Shown piece by piece: positions 1 to 7,906 of a stretch of 33,740 bases of DNA. The translations under genes and the position numbers were made by a program. The notes below the pieces were generated by a model. That model saw nothing but the letters and a program-made list of their open reading frames with translations. It was not told the DNA's origin and did no database searches. Positions within the stretch are counted from its first letter, which is position 1. The number at the start of each line of letters is the position of its first letter. The DNA comes from Phycisphaeraceae bacterium (GTDB taxonomy: Bacteria > Planctomycetota > Phycisphaerae > Phycisphaerales > SM1A02), in contig PWVT01000087.1 of the NCBI GenBank assembly GCA_003562195.1, forward strand, positions 1 to 33,740, in the 5' to 3' direction.

Positions 1-1348
1 CCGGCAACTGCTCGATCATTAGCAGCGTCGGCGCGATTTGCGGATTCTCCGCACACGCCTGAACAAGTTTGCGATAGCCCTCGGCCTTGGCTTCCAGGAC
101 CTTCTGCGTGCCTTCGGCCTCGGCCATGTACTTGGCAAGAATGGCATCCGCTTCACCACGTGCTTCGCGACGCCGCTTCTCGGCCTCGGCCTCGGCGGCG
201 ATTTCGATGCGCTTCTTCTCGATTTCCTGTGGCGCGAGTTCTTCCTTGGACAGCCGTGCCAGTTCCTGTTCGCGCTCCGCGATGAGAATGGCTTCTTTCG
301 CCTTCGCAGTGGCAACATCGGATCGACGCTTGGCTTCAGCAGCAATTTCCGCCAGCTTCGCGTTCGACTCAGCGATATGTGCTGAGGAAGTGTTTTCACC
401 GGTAACCGCCGTTGCCTCTGCCTCGGCCACCTTGATGCGCTGCTCCTGCTCGGCGCGTTTTTGTGCAGCGATCGTTTCCGCCTGGCGTTCAGCCGTGGCA
501 ATCTCGTAATCGCGCTTGGACTCAACTTCGCCCGTGATGGCTTGGGATTCAAGCTGCGCAACGGCGACGCGCTGTTTGCGCTCGGCTTCCTTTTCCCCTT
601 CCACCGCTTGTGCCTGTTCACGCGCGACGTTAATCGTCTTCTCCCGAACGGCAATGGCCTCGCCTGTTGCACCATCGCGGACCTGTTCTGCGACCTCGAC
701 CTTCGCACGTTCGATGGCCTCTGCTGCGGCACGTTGGCCAATGGCGACGATATATCCGCTCTCATCCGTGATGTCGCGGATATTTACGTTAATCAGCTCC
801 AAGCCGATCTTGTTCACTTCGTGCGCGACGTTTTCATTGATGAGGTTCATGAACTTCTCTCGATCGCGATTGATCTCCTCAATCGAGAGTGTTGCAATTA
901 CCAGACGCAATTGTCCGAGGATGATGTCCTGAGCTTGATCCCGCACCTTGCGATCATCGAGCATGAGCAGGCGTTCAGCTGCGTTCTGCATCAGTACCGG
1001 CTCAGTTGCAATACCGACCGTAAACGTTGCAGGCACATTGACTCGAATATTGTTGTATGAAAGCGCACCCTCAAGCGGAATGTCGATGACCATTGGCTCC
1101 AACGATAGATACTCAAAGTCCTGAATCAGAGGGATGACAAACGTACCGCCGCCGTGCAGGCAACGTGCCGCTTTGTTCGTGCCTACCCGGCCGTAGATCA
1201 CAAGGATTCGGTTGGACGGGCACCGTTTGTACTGCTTGATCACAAAGATGAGAAAAAACAGCAACAGGAGAAGCCCGGCACCGATCGCTGGAAGGACGAA
1301 ACGGACGTCAGTTGTTGTTTCGGCAGCAAGCAAATTGAACATGTTCAT
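1..1348 (-). CDS. Flotillin-like SPFH/band 7 membrane protein (partial, C-terminus beyond window)
   Basis: Membrane scaffold of the flotillin family (FloT/YuaG type), expected to oligomerise at the inner face of the membrane and organise lipid and protein microdomains. The visible 449 codons start with a hydrophobic anchor at about residues 17-37, then an SPFH domain at about 45-215 (IRVNVPATFTVGI near 101-113, LINVNIRDIT near 185-194). A long Ala/Glu/Arg-rich coiled coil with the repeated flotillin pattern EAxAxTGE follows. No stop occurs before the window edge, so the C-terminal oligomerisation region is missing. The start at 1348 follows a GGAAGAAG stretch; an in-frame ATG lies two codons later. 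It sits 41 bases downstream of an nfeD-type gene, the same order as yuaF-floT of Bacillus subtilis, which supports the assignment. Family call is secure; the client proteins are unknown. Confidence 0.93.
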   Translation of the reverse strand, partial: MNMFNLLAAETTTDVRFVLPAIGAGLLLLLFFLIFVIKQYKRCPSNRILVIYGRVGTNKAARCLHGGGTFVIPLIQDFEYLSLEPMVIDIPLEGALSYNNIRVNVPATFTVGIATEPVLMQNAAERLLMLDDRKVRDQAQDIILGQLRLVIATLSIEEINRDREKFMNLINENVAHEVNKIGLELINVNIRDITDESGYIVAIGQRAAAEAIERAKVEVAEQVRDGATGEAIAVREKTINVAREQAQAVEGEKEAERKQRVAVAQLESQAITGEVESKRDYEIATAERQAETIAAQKRAEQEQRIKVAEAEATAVTGENTSSAHIAESNAKLAEIAAEAKRRSDVATAKAKEAILIAEREQELARLSKEELAPQEIEKKRIEIAAEAEAEKRRREARGEADAILAKYMAEAEGTQKVLEAKAEGYRKLVQACAENPQIAPTLLMIEQLP

Positions 1349-1389
1349 GAGTTCTTCTTCCGAATGTGTGTCCGTCAATCAGTCAACGG

Positions 1390-1950
1390 CTAGTGCGGGC
1401 CTACGGTGAGTGTGCGGTCTTCATTGACTCGCATGACGCGGATGCGCGTGCTGGTTGCAATCGCTTCGCCTTCTGAAATGGCGTTATAGGTGCGTTGCCG
1501 ACCATTGACGACGATTTGTACTTGTCCGCGGCCGGTACCGTTGGCGGGAATGTTCGCATAGACTTGGCCCTCAGTCCCCACAGCACTTTCCAGGCGGACA
1601 TTGCCATCGCTCTGCAAATCGTGCATTCCCTTGAGCAGGAGCGCAAGGAGCCAGACCATGGTCAGACCGATGGCAATGGCGAAAAGCAAACTGTGCGACC
1701 ATTCCCATCCAAACGCACGCAGCCCGGCGATTCCACCCCAGCCAAATCCCATCATAAACGCAGCGATGCTCTGGATCGAGAGGACTTGGAATGCATCGCT
1801 TGGGTCCCCATCAACACCATCAATTTCAACGTCCAACCCGCCGTCGCCGATGAAGATCATCAACAACAATCGTAGGGAAAAGAACACCGTTCCCACAACT
1901 GCAGGGACAGTGAACCACGCTGCTCCGTCTGAGACAAGTACTTCAGGCAT
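1390..1950 (-). CDS. NfeD-like membrane protein (YuaF type), flotillin partner
   Basis: Short NfeD protein of 186 residues that lacks the N-terminal protease domain of long NfeD proteins. It has hydrophobic segments at about residues 12-34, 55-78 and 86-106. A C-terminal soluble beta-rich domain follows at about 118-186 (VGTEGQVYANIP, then GEAIATSTRIRVMRV), matching the OB-fold of this family. Such proteins are encoded next to flotillins and are thought to act with them in membrane organisation; that role here is inferred from the adjacent flotillin gene. I chose the ATG at 1950 because GGAG lies 7 bases upstream and the protein then begins like its relatives. An in-frame ATG at 1980 and a TTG at 2019 are alternatives without a clear ribosome binding site. 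A 17-base palindrome lies just upstream. Confidence 0.88.
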   Translation of the reverse strand: MPEVLVSDGAAWFTVPAVVGTVFFSLRLLLMIFIGDGGLDVEIDGVDGDPSDAFQVLSIQSIAAFMMGFGWGGIAGLRAFGWEWSHSLLFAIAIGLTMVWLLALLLKGMHDLQSDGNVRLESAVGTEGQVYANIPANGTGRGQVQIVVNGRQRTYNAISEGEAIATSTRIRVMRVNEDRTLTVGPH

Positions 1951-1972
1951 GGCAATGCTCCAGAATGCTGCA

Positions 1973-1989
1973 TCAGTCATTATGACTGA
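1973..1989. promoter_or_regulatory. Perfect 17-base palindrome upstream of nfeD-flotillin genes
   Basis: TCAGTCAT-T-ATGACTGA forms perfect 8-base arms around one central base. It lies 23 to 39 bases upstream of the preferred nfeD start and overlaps the alternative ATG at 1980. It could be an operator for a dimeric regulator or a small hairpin in the 5' leader. No binding protein can be named from the sequence. Confidence 0.35.
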
Positions 1990-2085
1990 AAACTGACTGC
2001 CGTGCTTGTCCCTAATCAATATTTAAGAGACGCACAGATGGGAATCACAGCCACAAATCTGTCACCATTGCCTTGAGCACGAAAC

Positions 2086-2874
2086 TCAATGACCCGGCAG
2101 GTGTTGCTGCAGGAACGCGAGTTGTCGGTTCTTGGCCTCTGCTGCCTTTTTCCCGAAGCCAATGTGCTCATACGGGGCACCCGTCTGGTCGTACACAATG
2201 AATTCGATCTGGTCGGGATGCCCATACCGCTGCCGCAGCGCATCGACAAACGCCGTCTGACCATCAATGCTCATCCACTCATCCAGTTTCGAATGGATCG
2301 CCTGAAAGGGAATCTCCCGCCAGTGGCGTAAACGCTGTAACGGGTCAAGGGTTGCGATCTGAGCGTCATCCAGATTGCGGAACATGTCTCGTTGCCGCTG
2401 GTGCATCCAGGAACCGCTGGTGGCCTCGACACTGGCGCAGGCAAATCCGTGTGGTCGGCACAGTCGCAGGAGCGTTGCCATGCCGCCAGCTGAGATGCCG
2501 CCGATCGCGAGGCGCCGCGTATCGAACGGACCATGGGTGGGCAAGGCATTCACGATGTCGTCGATCTCCTCGGACATTTGGGTGACAACTTCGAGTGTAC
2601 GTGTCGGGTCCTGCAGCGCTTCATCCAGCCGTTCGCCGTGGCCGGGCAAGTCAACCGTGCATACCGCAAATCCCGCTCTCATCCAGCGAAGGTACCTCCC
2701 GGAATCAAGTTCCTTGTTAGCGGTGCGGCCGTGCATCCAGATCAGTGTCGGATGGGCGGCATCGGCTTGCCAATCCGGCTGCACCAGCAGAGCCGGGACA
2801 TCGGTCGGGCCGATTCGCTCCCAACGAGATTGTGATTTTAACGAAGAGGGCAGTTGGCCTGTAAGATTTACCAT
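2086..2874 (-). CDS. Alpha/beta hydrolase
   Basis: Probable serine hydrolase of the alpha/beta fold, 262 residues. The nucleophile elbow is GISAGG at residues 126-131 with Ser128 as the likely nucleophile. The strand and oxyanion region is LIWMHGR at about 44-50, and DLPGHGER at 75-82 matches the pattern of esterases of this fold. His237 (EHIGFGKKA) is the probable catalytic histidine, and an acid is probably Asp198 or Asp204 in KLDEWMSIDGQ. No signal peptide or membrane segment is visible, so it is likely cytoplasmic. Substrate is unknown; relatives include esterases and acyl-peptidases. It is divergent from the zinc-ribbon gene, with only 44 bases between the starts. Confidence 0.85.
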   Translation of the reverse strand: MVNLTGQLPSSLKSQSRWERIGPTDVPALLVQPDWQADAAHPTLIWMHGRTANKELDSGRYLRWMRAGFAVCTVDLPGHGERLDEALQDPTRTLEVVTQMSEEIDDIVNALPTHGPFDTRRLAIGGISAGGMATLLRLCRPHGFACASVEATSGSWMHQRQRDMFRNLDDAQIATLDPLQRLRHWREIPFQAIHSKLDEWMSIDGQTAFVDALRQRYGHPDQIEFIVYDQTGAPYEHIGFGKKAAEAKNRQLAFLQQHLPGH

Positions 2875-2918
2875 GGCCGGAATGATAGGACCATTGGTAT
2901 TTCGGAGTTGTGCGTTCC

Positions 2919-4295
2919 ATGACCGTTACAACAGCCACAGTGTTTGCGTTACTGGGTCTGGGAATGATCGTACTGGGCTTGCGCGGCCGCAAGGTTGATA
3001 CGCATCCAATCTGTCGGGCGTGCGGGTTCGACCTGTTCAATCTCAAACCAAATGCCAGCACATGCCCGGAATGCGGGAGTGACATCACAATTCCCCGCGC
3101 GACTCGATGCGGAAACCGCCGCAGAAACACTCGTGCAGTGCAACTGGGTGGACTGCTTGTGTTGTTTTCATCCGGCGTCATTTCAATCGCGCTATGGGCA
3201 CGCTCCGCGCAATTCGATTGGAACACCGTGAAACCGGCCTGGATGCTTCTTCGAGATACAAGGAGCAACGATGCAAAGCGAAGTGACGCGGCACTCGGAG
3301 AACTCACAGCGCGCTTCCAGAATGATGCGCTCTCACTGGCGATGCTGAATACGCTGGCTGAACGAACATTGAGCGTTCATGGTGATGACGAGGCGCGATG
3401 GTCTGATGGGTGGGAATTGTTGCTTCGCCGTCTGTTGATGCGTGGCGCGCTGAATGACGAGCAGGTTGTCAGGTATGCACGGCAAACGCTTCTGACATCA
3501 CTGGTCATGCGGCCGCGCGTTCGGCAAGGTCACACCGCGCTCGTCGTAATTGACGTGGACCGACGCCGCCACGCACGGGAGTGTCCGCTGCATCTTGAGG
3601 TCTACGGCAAGACGTTCACCGTCGGTGGTGAGGAAACGCTACGCGGGCGAGGTGGGGGATCGACATCACTATGCGCCCTGCATGGCAGCTTCGGCACGCA
3701 CGTACATATTGATCTCGAACGTGGGAGTTATCCAGTTGTCGCTGCGTGGGACGTTTCACTGATCAATGCGGAGACCGGCCACCAGTATGCACAATGGGTT
3801 GAACGCTTTGAATCGAAACTATTGGTTGTCGGTCCGGATGAGGATGACATTCGACACGTCAGTACTCCGAAACTTGATGAACAGATGGAAAGGCGTATTC
3901 GCTCTCGTGATGTTGCGATCGCAATGCAGGATGGTCGTTTCTCAACCGGCGTGGTGGACTTCAGACCGCTGCCAATTGATGTCGCGTTCGATGTGTATTG
4001 GCGCATCGGTGAGGCCGAGCATCGCGTAGCTGAGGTCGCTCAAGCAGCCAAACCATCAAATGAAGGACGTGGTTACAGCGTGGATCCGTCACTTGACTTT
4101 GGGATCCCACCAGAAGAAATCGAGACCATCACCGTGATCCTTCGAGCGAGCAGCGATGTGGCGCGGGGTACGGCAGGGACGACGAGCATTTGGGGTGGCA
4201 CGCTCGTGTTCAACGATGTGCCGGTGCGTGAGGTTGGCCAGCCGCATAGTACTGATCTGGAAGAGGCGCTATGGTGGCAGGCGGATTTGGATTGA
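2919..4295 (+). CDS. Membrane protein with N-terminal zinc ribbon, function unknown
   Basis: Protein of 458 residues with a first membrane segment at about 5-22. A four-cysteine zinc ribbon follows (CRAC at 32-35, CPEC at 49-52), then a second membrane segment at about 78-94 and a large C-terminal domain. The zinc ribbon between two membrane helices, with the CRxCGFDL pattern, is common in Phycisphaerae membrane proteins and is an organism marker more than a functional clue. The C-terminal region (about 100-458) contains beta-rich stretches and is probably on the far side of the membrane, but I recognise no domain. The ATG at 2919 has GGAG 11 bases upstream; the GTG at 2910 would be too close to it. 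Confidence 0.8.
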   Translation: MTVTTATVFALLGLGMIVLGLRGRKVDTHPICRACGFDLFNLKPNASTCPECGSDITIPRATRCGNRRRNTRAVQLGGLLVLFSSGVISIALWARSAQFDWNTVKPAWMLLRDTRSNDAKRSDAALGELTARFQNDALSLAMLNTLAERTLSVHGDDEARWSDGWELLLRRLLMRGALNDEQVVRYARQTLLTSLVMRPRVRQGHTALVVIDVDRRRHARECPLHLEVYGKTFTVGGEETLRGRGGGSTSLCALHGSFGTHVHIDLERGSYPVVAAWDVSLINAETGHQYAQWVERFESKLLVVGPDEDDIRHVSTPKLDEQMERRIRSRDVAIAMQDGRFSTGVVDFRPLPIDVAFDVYWRIGEAEHRVAEVAQAAKPSNEGRGYSVDPSLDFGIPPEEIETITVILRASSDVARGTAGTTSIWGGTLVFNDVPVREVGQPHSTDLEEALWWQADLD

Positions 4296-4334
4296 TCAAT
4301 TGACGCGAGGCGCAGCTTGGCTCATGCTTTGCGT

Positions 4335-4910
4335 ATGCTCAAGATCATCAGCGGGGAGTATCGCTCGCGTCAACTGGCCACGCCGCCGGATGAGGCCATC
4401 ACTCGTCCATACTCAAGACGCGTCAAAGAATCGATTTTCAACCTCTTGCGAGGATGGTTTGAGGATGCCAATGTGTTGGACCTCTTCGCCGGAGTTGGAA
4501 CAATGGGGCTGGAAGCAGTCAGCCGTGGTGCCAAACAGGTGTTGTTGGTCGAACAGGATCGACACATCTTCAAGCTGCTTGAGCAGAATATCGCAACGCT
4601 CGGCTGCGGCGATCGCGCGATCGGGATGATGGGTGACGCGTTGGGTCAGACGAGTCTGCTCCGTGCACCCCAGCCGGTGGATATCGCGTTTGTTGACCCG
4701 CCATACGCACTGATGCTGCGACCTGAATCGCGCCAACGTGTCATCGAGCAAATTCGACGGCTACGGGAGATCATGAACGGTCGTGGCTTTGTTGTGCTTC
4801 GCAGCCCGATCGAGCCGGATGGTCAGGAGTGGGTCATTGAAGGTTTTGATGGCCCTGAAACACACCGGTATACCAAAGAAATGTGGGTTCTTCTTTACGC
4901 CCCCAGTTAA
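4335..4910 (+). CDS. rsmD: 16S rRNA (guanine(966)-N2)-methyltransferase RsmD
   Basis: SAM-dependent methyltransferase that modifies G966 (E. coli numbering) of 16S rRNA in the small subunit. The 191-residue protein has the family N-terminus LKIISGEYRSRQL, the TRPYSRRVKES segment at 23-33, motif I DLFAGVGTMGLE at 49-60 and the catalytic DPPY at 121-124. Length matches the family. The ATG at 4335 gives the usual N-terminus but has no clear ribosome binding site. A TTG at 4317 has GAGG 6 bases upstream and would add six residues, so it is a real alternative. It lies 39 bases after the zinc-ribbon gene and 60 before the CCA/poly(A) gene, all on the same strand, probably one transcript. Confidence 0.93.
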   Translation: MLKIISGEYRSRQLATPPDEAITRPYSRRVKESIFNLLRGWFEDANVLDLFAGVGTMGLEAVSRGAKQVLLVEQDRHIFKLLEQNIATLGCGDRAIGMMGDALGQTSLLRAPQPVDIAFVDPPYALMLRPESRQRVIEQIRRLREIMNGRGFVVLRSPIEPDGQEWVIEGFDGPETHRYTKEMWVLLYAPS

Positions 4911-4970
4911 GGGCGATTCAGGATCGCGTAATGCATCCTCTCTGACGGGGAATTCGCTACGCTTCTCAAT

Positions 4971-6230
4971 ATGTCCGATGCGCGCGACAGTGCCTCAATT
5001 CAATCTGCGGACGCCCGCCGCAATGCAACGGCGATCGTCCGCAAACTCGTCAATGCGGGATACACGGCTTATTTTGCAGGCGGGTGTGTGCGTGATCATC
5101 TTATGGGCCATGACCCGCTCGATTACGATATCGCCACCAATGCGAGGCCAAAGCAGATCCTTGAGTTGTTCCCGCGCGCCCAGGCAGTCGGGGAATCGTT
5201 CGGCGTGATGCTTGTGCAGCATCGTGGTTACTGTGTAGAGATTGCGACGTTTCGGACGGAGGGTGTGTACTCTGACGGGCGGCATCCTGACTCGGTTTCC
5301 TTTTCCGATGCGGAACATGATGCCCAACGTCGGGACTTTACGATCAACGGCATGTTCGAAGATCCGCTCAACGATGAAGTCATCGACTACGTTGGCGGAC
5401 GGGCTGATCTTGAGAAGAGGGTCATCCGCGGAATCGGGGATCCCCATGCACGGCTGCGTGAAGATCGTCTGCGGATGCTTCGCGCGGTGCGATTTGCGGC
5501 GCGCTTTGAGTTTTCTATTGACGCTGACACCGCTGACGCTATTCGCACCGGCGCCGAGCAGCTTCAGGGGGTGAGTCGCGAGCGCATTGGCCAAGAGGTA
5601 CGAAGGATGCTCACGAACACCAACCGTGCAGTTGCTGCTTGGGAGATGCAGTATCTCGGTCTGGACCGCGTTGTATTGGAGGAAGAAAACATGACTGTCG
5701 CGCCGACACGCGTCGGACGGCTCCCGGATCGTACCCCTTATGCCGCGGTACTTGTGGCGTGGCTGTTGGATCGACATGAGTTGAAACATCCCGAGCTGGA
5801 AGCATTGCGTGTGGTTTTGGCTCAATGGAGTGGTTCGTTGGTATTTTCGAATGCGGACTATGCCGAATCGACCCGGTGTTTGGAGGTGTACATCGTCTTA
5901 CGAGATTCCTGGAACACAATCGGTGTTGCCAGCCAGAAGCGCCTGGCGGCCTCAGAGCATTTCCCGCACGCCTTGGCGGTCTATCAGACGCTTGATCGCC
6001 CCGGCTTTATCGATGTCAAACGCCGCGTGCAGGAACTGGCTGAAACGGAACTTGCCCCAACGCCGTTGATTACCGGTGAGGACCTCATCCGCATCGGCCT
6101 GACACCGGGCCCGGAGTTTCGTCGAATACTTGATGCGGTGTACGACACACAGTTGGAAGGAGGCATCAACGATCGGGACGAGGCCCTGGCCTTGGCCCAG
6201 GCCCTTACGAATGGTGGGTTGGAATCTTGA
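4971..6230 (+). CDS. CCA tRNA nucleotidyltransferase / poly(A) polymerase family
   Basis: Class II nucleotidyltransferase of 419 residues acting on RNA 3' ends. Visible motifs are GGCVRD at 37-42, the metal-binding DYD at 51-53, RRDFTINGM at 120-128, and the RNA-binding neck DPHARLREDRLRMLRAVRF at 157-175. A C-terminal helical domain follows. CCA-adding enzymes and PcnB-type poly(A) polymerases share all these motifs and cannot be separated confidently by eye. No HD domain is evident at the C-terminus. If no other copy exists in the genome, CCA addition to tRNA is the more likely role, because many tRNA genes do not encode CCA. The ATG at 4971 is the first plausible start; no strong ribosome binding site is seen. 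It follows rsmD closely, so both RNA-maturation genes may be cotranscribed. Confidence 0.9.
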   Translation: MSDARDSASIQSADARRNATAIVRKLVNAGYTAYFAGGCVRDHLMGHDPLDYDIATNARPKQILELFPRAQAVGESFGVMLVQHRGYCVEIATFRTEGVYSDGRHPDSVSFSDAEHDAQRRDFTINGMFEDPLNDEVIDYVGGRADLEKRVIRGIGDPHARLREDRLRMLRAVRFAARFEFSIDADTADAIRTGAEQLQGVSRERIGQEVRRMLTNTNRAVAAWEMQYLGLDRVVLEEENMTVAPTRVGRLPDRTPYAAVLVAWLLDRHELKHPELEALRVVLAQWSGSLVFSNADYAESTRCLEVYIVLRDSWNTIGVASQKRLAASEHFPHALAVYQTLDRPGFIDVKRRVQELAETELAPTPLITGEDLIRIGLTPGPEFRRILDAVYDTQLEGGINDRDEALALAQALTNGGLES

Positions 6231-6368
6231 TTCCCACCGGCAGCGAAGTCGCCGATGAATGGAACTTTGCGTCTGGTACTGCGTCGTATACCATAGAGGG
6301 GCCAAAAAAGAGGTCTTTTCGTGCATCGCGCTGCGAATGCACACAATGGAAAGGTAGAGGGTCAACGC

Positions 6369-7838
6369 ATGTCAAATCGCGCTATTCGTCGTTCACACAG
6401 GTTTGTCTTGATGGCTATAGCCGCAATGGCGGCCTTTGTGTTGCCCACCCCTGGAACCGCCAACCCCTATGCTGTCGCCGCGTTAGCGGTGTTCACCGCT
6501 GAGGTAAACACCGTGGACATTGTGCATATGCGTGATGGTCGCGAGTTGACCGGCAAGATCCTGAATGAAGACTCGGCACAGATTGTCTTTCGGTATATCG
6601 ATCCCAATCTGAATTTAGAGACCACGCTCACGCTTCAGAAGCGAGACATCCTTGAAATCGAGCGCGATGTCGCCATTGGTTCTGATTCCCCGCTCGTCGA
6701 TGAATATGCCGACGATGACGATGATCGTGATGTTGAGCGTTCGCGGCCGTCAGGCATTGAACAAGGCCTGGCTGAGGGTGATGCGGACGATGAAAGTCTT
6801 CCGGCGTTTTACGTCATTCCGATGCGCGGCCAGATGGGTACGGACATCCGCTCGGATGCCTATCAGCGCATCGTTGAAGAGATTCGCCGCGAGCAACCGG
6901 AGTTGGTCATCTGGCTTCTTGACTGCGCTGATCGAGATGAACTGATGATCTCAATGTCGGACCCGGCTGAAGGTGGTCTCACCCAACTCATTGAGGACTA
7001 CCGTACGCTCGTTCGCATGCTGCATGACGAGCTTCGAGGAATTCGTCAGGTTATGTGGGTTCACGACTCGTTCGGAATCAGCTCGTTGATGGCGCTTGCA
7101 TGGGAAGAAATGTACATGGCGCCCGGTGCCCGCCTGACCGGATTCCGTGCGATCTATGAAGGCGCATCTCGCATGGGCGATGCAGACGTGGCTGCGAAAA
7201 TGGTGGCAGCGTGGATCGGCATTATCAACGGATTCCTTGAACGTGGTGGCCGCCCCATCGAATTGGGTGAAGCCATGTCACGCCCGCATCATCGGCTGAG
7301 TGCAACATGGCGCGGCCGACAAGTTGAATGGCGTTTGGATACTTCGGGTGAGTACATCGTCAATGGCAGTGATGAAAGCACCGCTGCATTCCGCGCGAAA
7401 ACAGCAGAGGACTTTGGGATCAGCAAGGGGACGGCAGAAACGCTGGACGAACTCGCTTTGCTGCTTGGCTACCGCGAGTATCGGGTGATTGAGGGCGGTG
7501 CAGAGCAGATCATTGAACGGTACGTCGAGAACTGGCGACGCGCGTTTGAGAACAGCAAGACACTCTGGATGGACTTCAACCAACACATGGGGTGGGCGAC
7601 AGGTGATCAAACGCGGCAATGGCTGGGGCGGGCTTTGAACGACCTTCGCCGCATCATTTCCGCAGTTCGTCGCTACCCCGCTGTGGAGATCCGATTCTCT
7701 ATGGAGTACGGACTCGATTTGTTTGCGCTTGAAATGATTGAAGAGGAGTTGCGTGAACGCATGCGTGCACTGAATCAGCGTGATCGCAACCGTGGCCGAG
7801 GTGGTGGTGGCGGACGTCCTGGTCGGGGCGGCATGTGA
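6369..7838 (+). CDS. Exported ClpP-fold protein, probable pseudoprotease (paralogue 1)
   Basis: Exported protein of 489 residues. A signal peptide occupies about 1-32 (basic MSNRAIRRSHR, then a hydrophobic core and an Ala-rich end). A small domain at about 47-100 contains VHMRDGRELTGKIL. A very acidic linker (DEYADDDDDRDVE) follows, then a ClpP/crotonase-like domain at about 147-370 and a helical C-terminus ending in an Arg/Gly-rich tail. It is a paralogue of the next gene. Aligned on the shared WVH (230-232), the nucleophile position of the neighbour (Ser207) is Gly236 here, with serines only at 238-239. Proteolytic activity is therefore doubtful. Lys277 is the only lysine near the usual general-base region. 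AGAGGG 7 bases upstream fixes the start at 6369. Confidence 0.8.
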   Translation: MSNRAIRRSHRFVLMAIAAMAAFVLPTPGTANPYAVAALAVFTAEVNTVDIVHMRDGRELTGKILNEDSAQIVFRYIDPNLNLETTLTLQKRDILEIERDVAIGSDSPLVDEYADDDDDRDVERSRPSGIEQGLAEGDADDESLPAFYVIPMRGQMGTDIRSDAYQRIVEEIRREQPELVIWLLDCADRDELMISMSDPAEGGLTQLIEDYRTLVRMLHDELRGIRQVMWVHDSFGISSLMALAWEEMYMAPGARLTGFRAIYEGASRMGDADVAAKMVAAWIGIINGFLERGGRPIELGEAMSRPHHRLSATWRGRQVEWRLDTSGEYIVNGSDESTAAFRAKTAEDFGISKGTAETLDELALLLGYREYRVIEGGAEQIIERYVENWRRAFENSKTLWMDFNQHMGWATGDQTRQWLGRALNDLRRIISAVRRYPAVEIRFSMEYGLDLFALEMIEEELRERMRALNQRDRNRGRGGGGGRPGRGGM

Positions 7839-7906
7839 CGCGTCACGACTTTCTGTAGAGCAGATTCGCTAGGCAATCAACTTTCTAGCTAGTTAGTGAG
7901 ATTCTT

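Noticed and set aside
4995-5825. Long open frame antisense to the CCA/poly(A) polymerase gene
   Set aside because: The plus-strand frame has full family motifs; the antisense product has no recognisable domain and is a by-product of codon bias.
7835-7846. Palindrome GTGACGCGTCAC at the end of the first ClpP-fold gene
   Set aside because: Twelve bases with no loop cannot form a useful terminator, and it includes the stop codon; probably chance.
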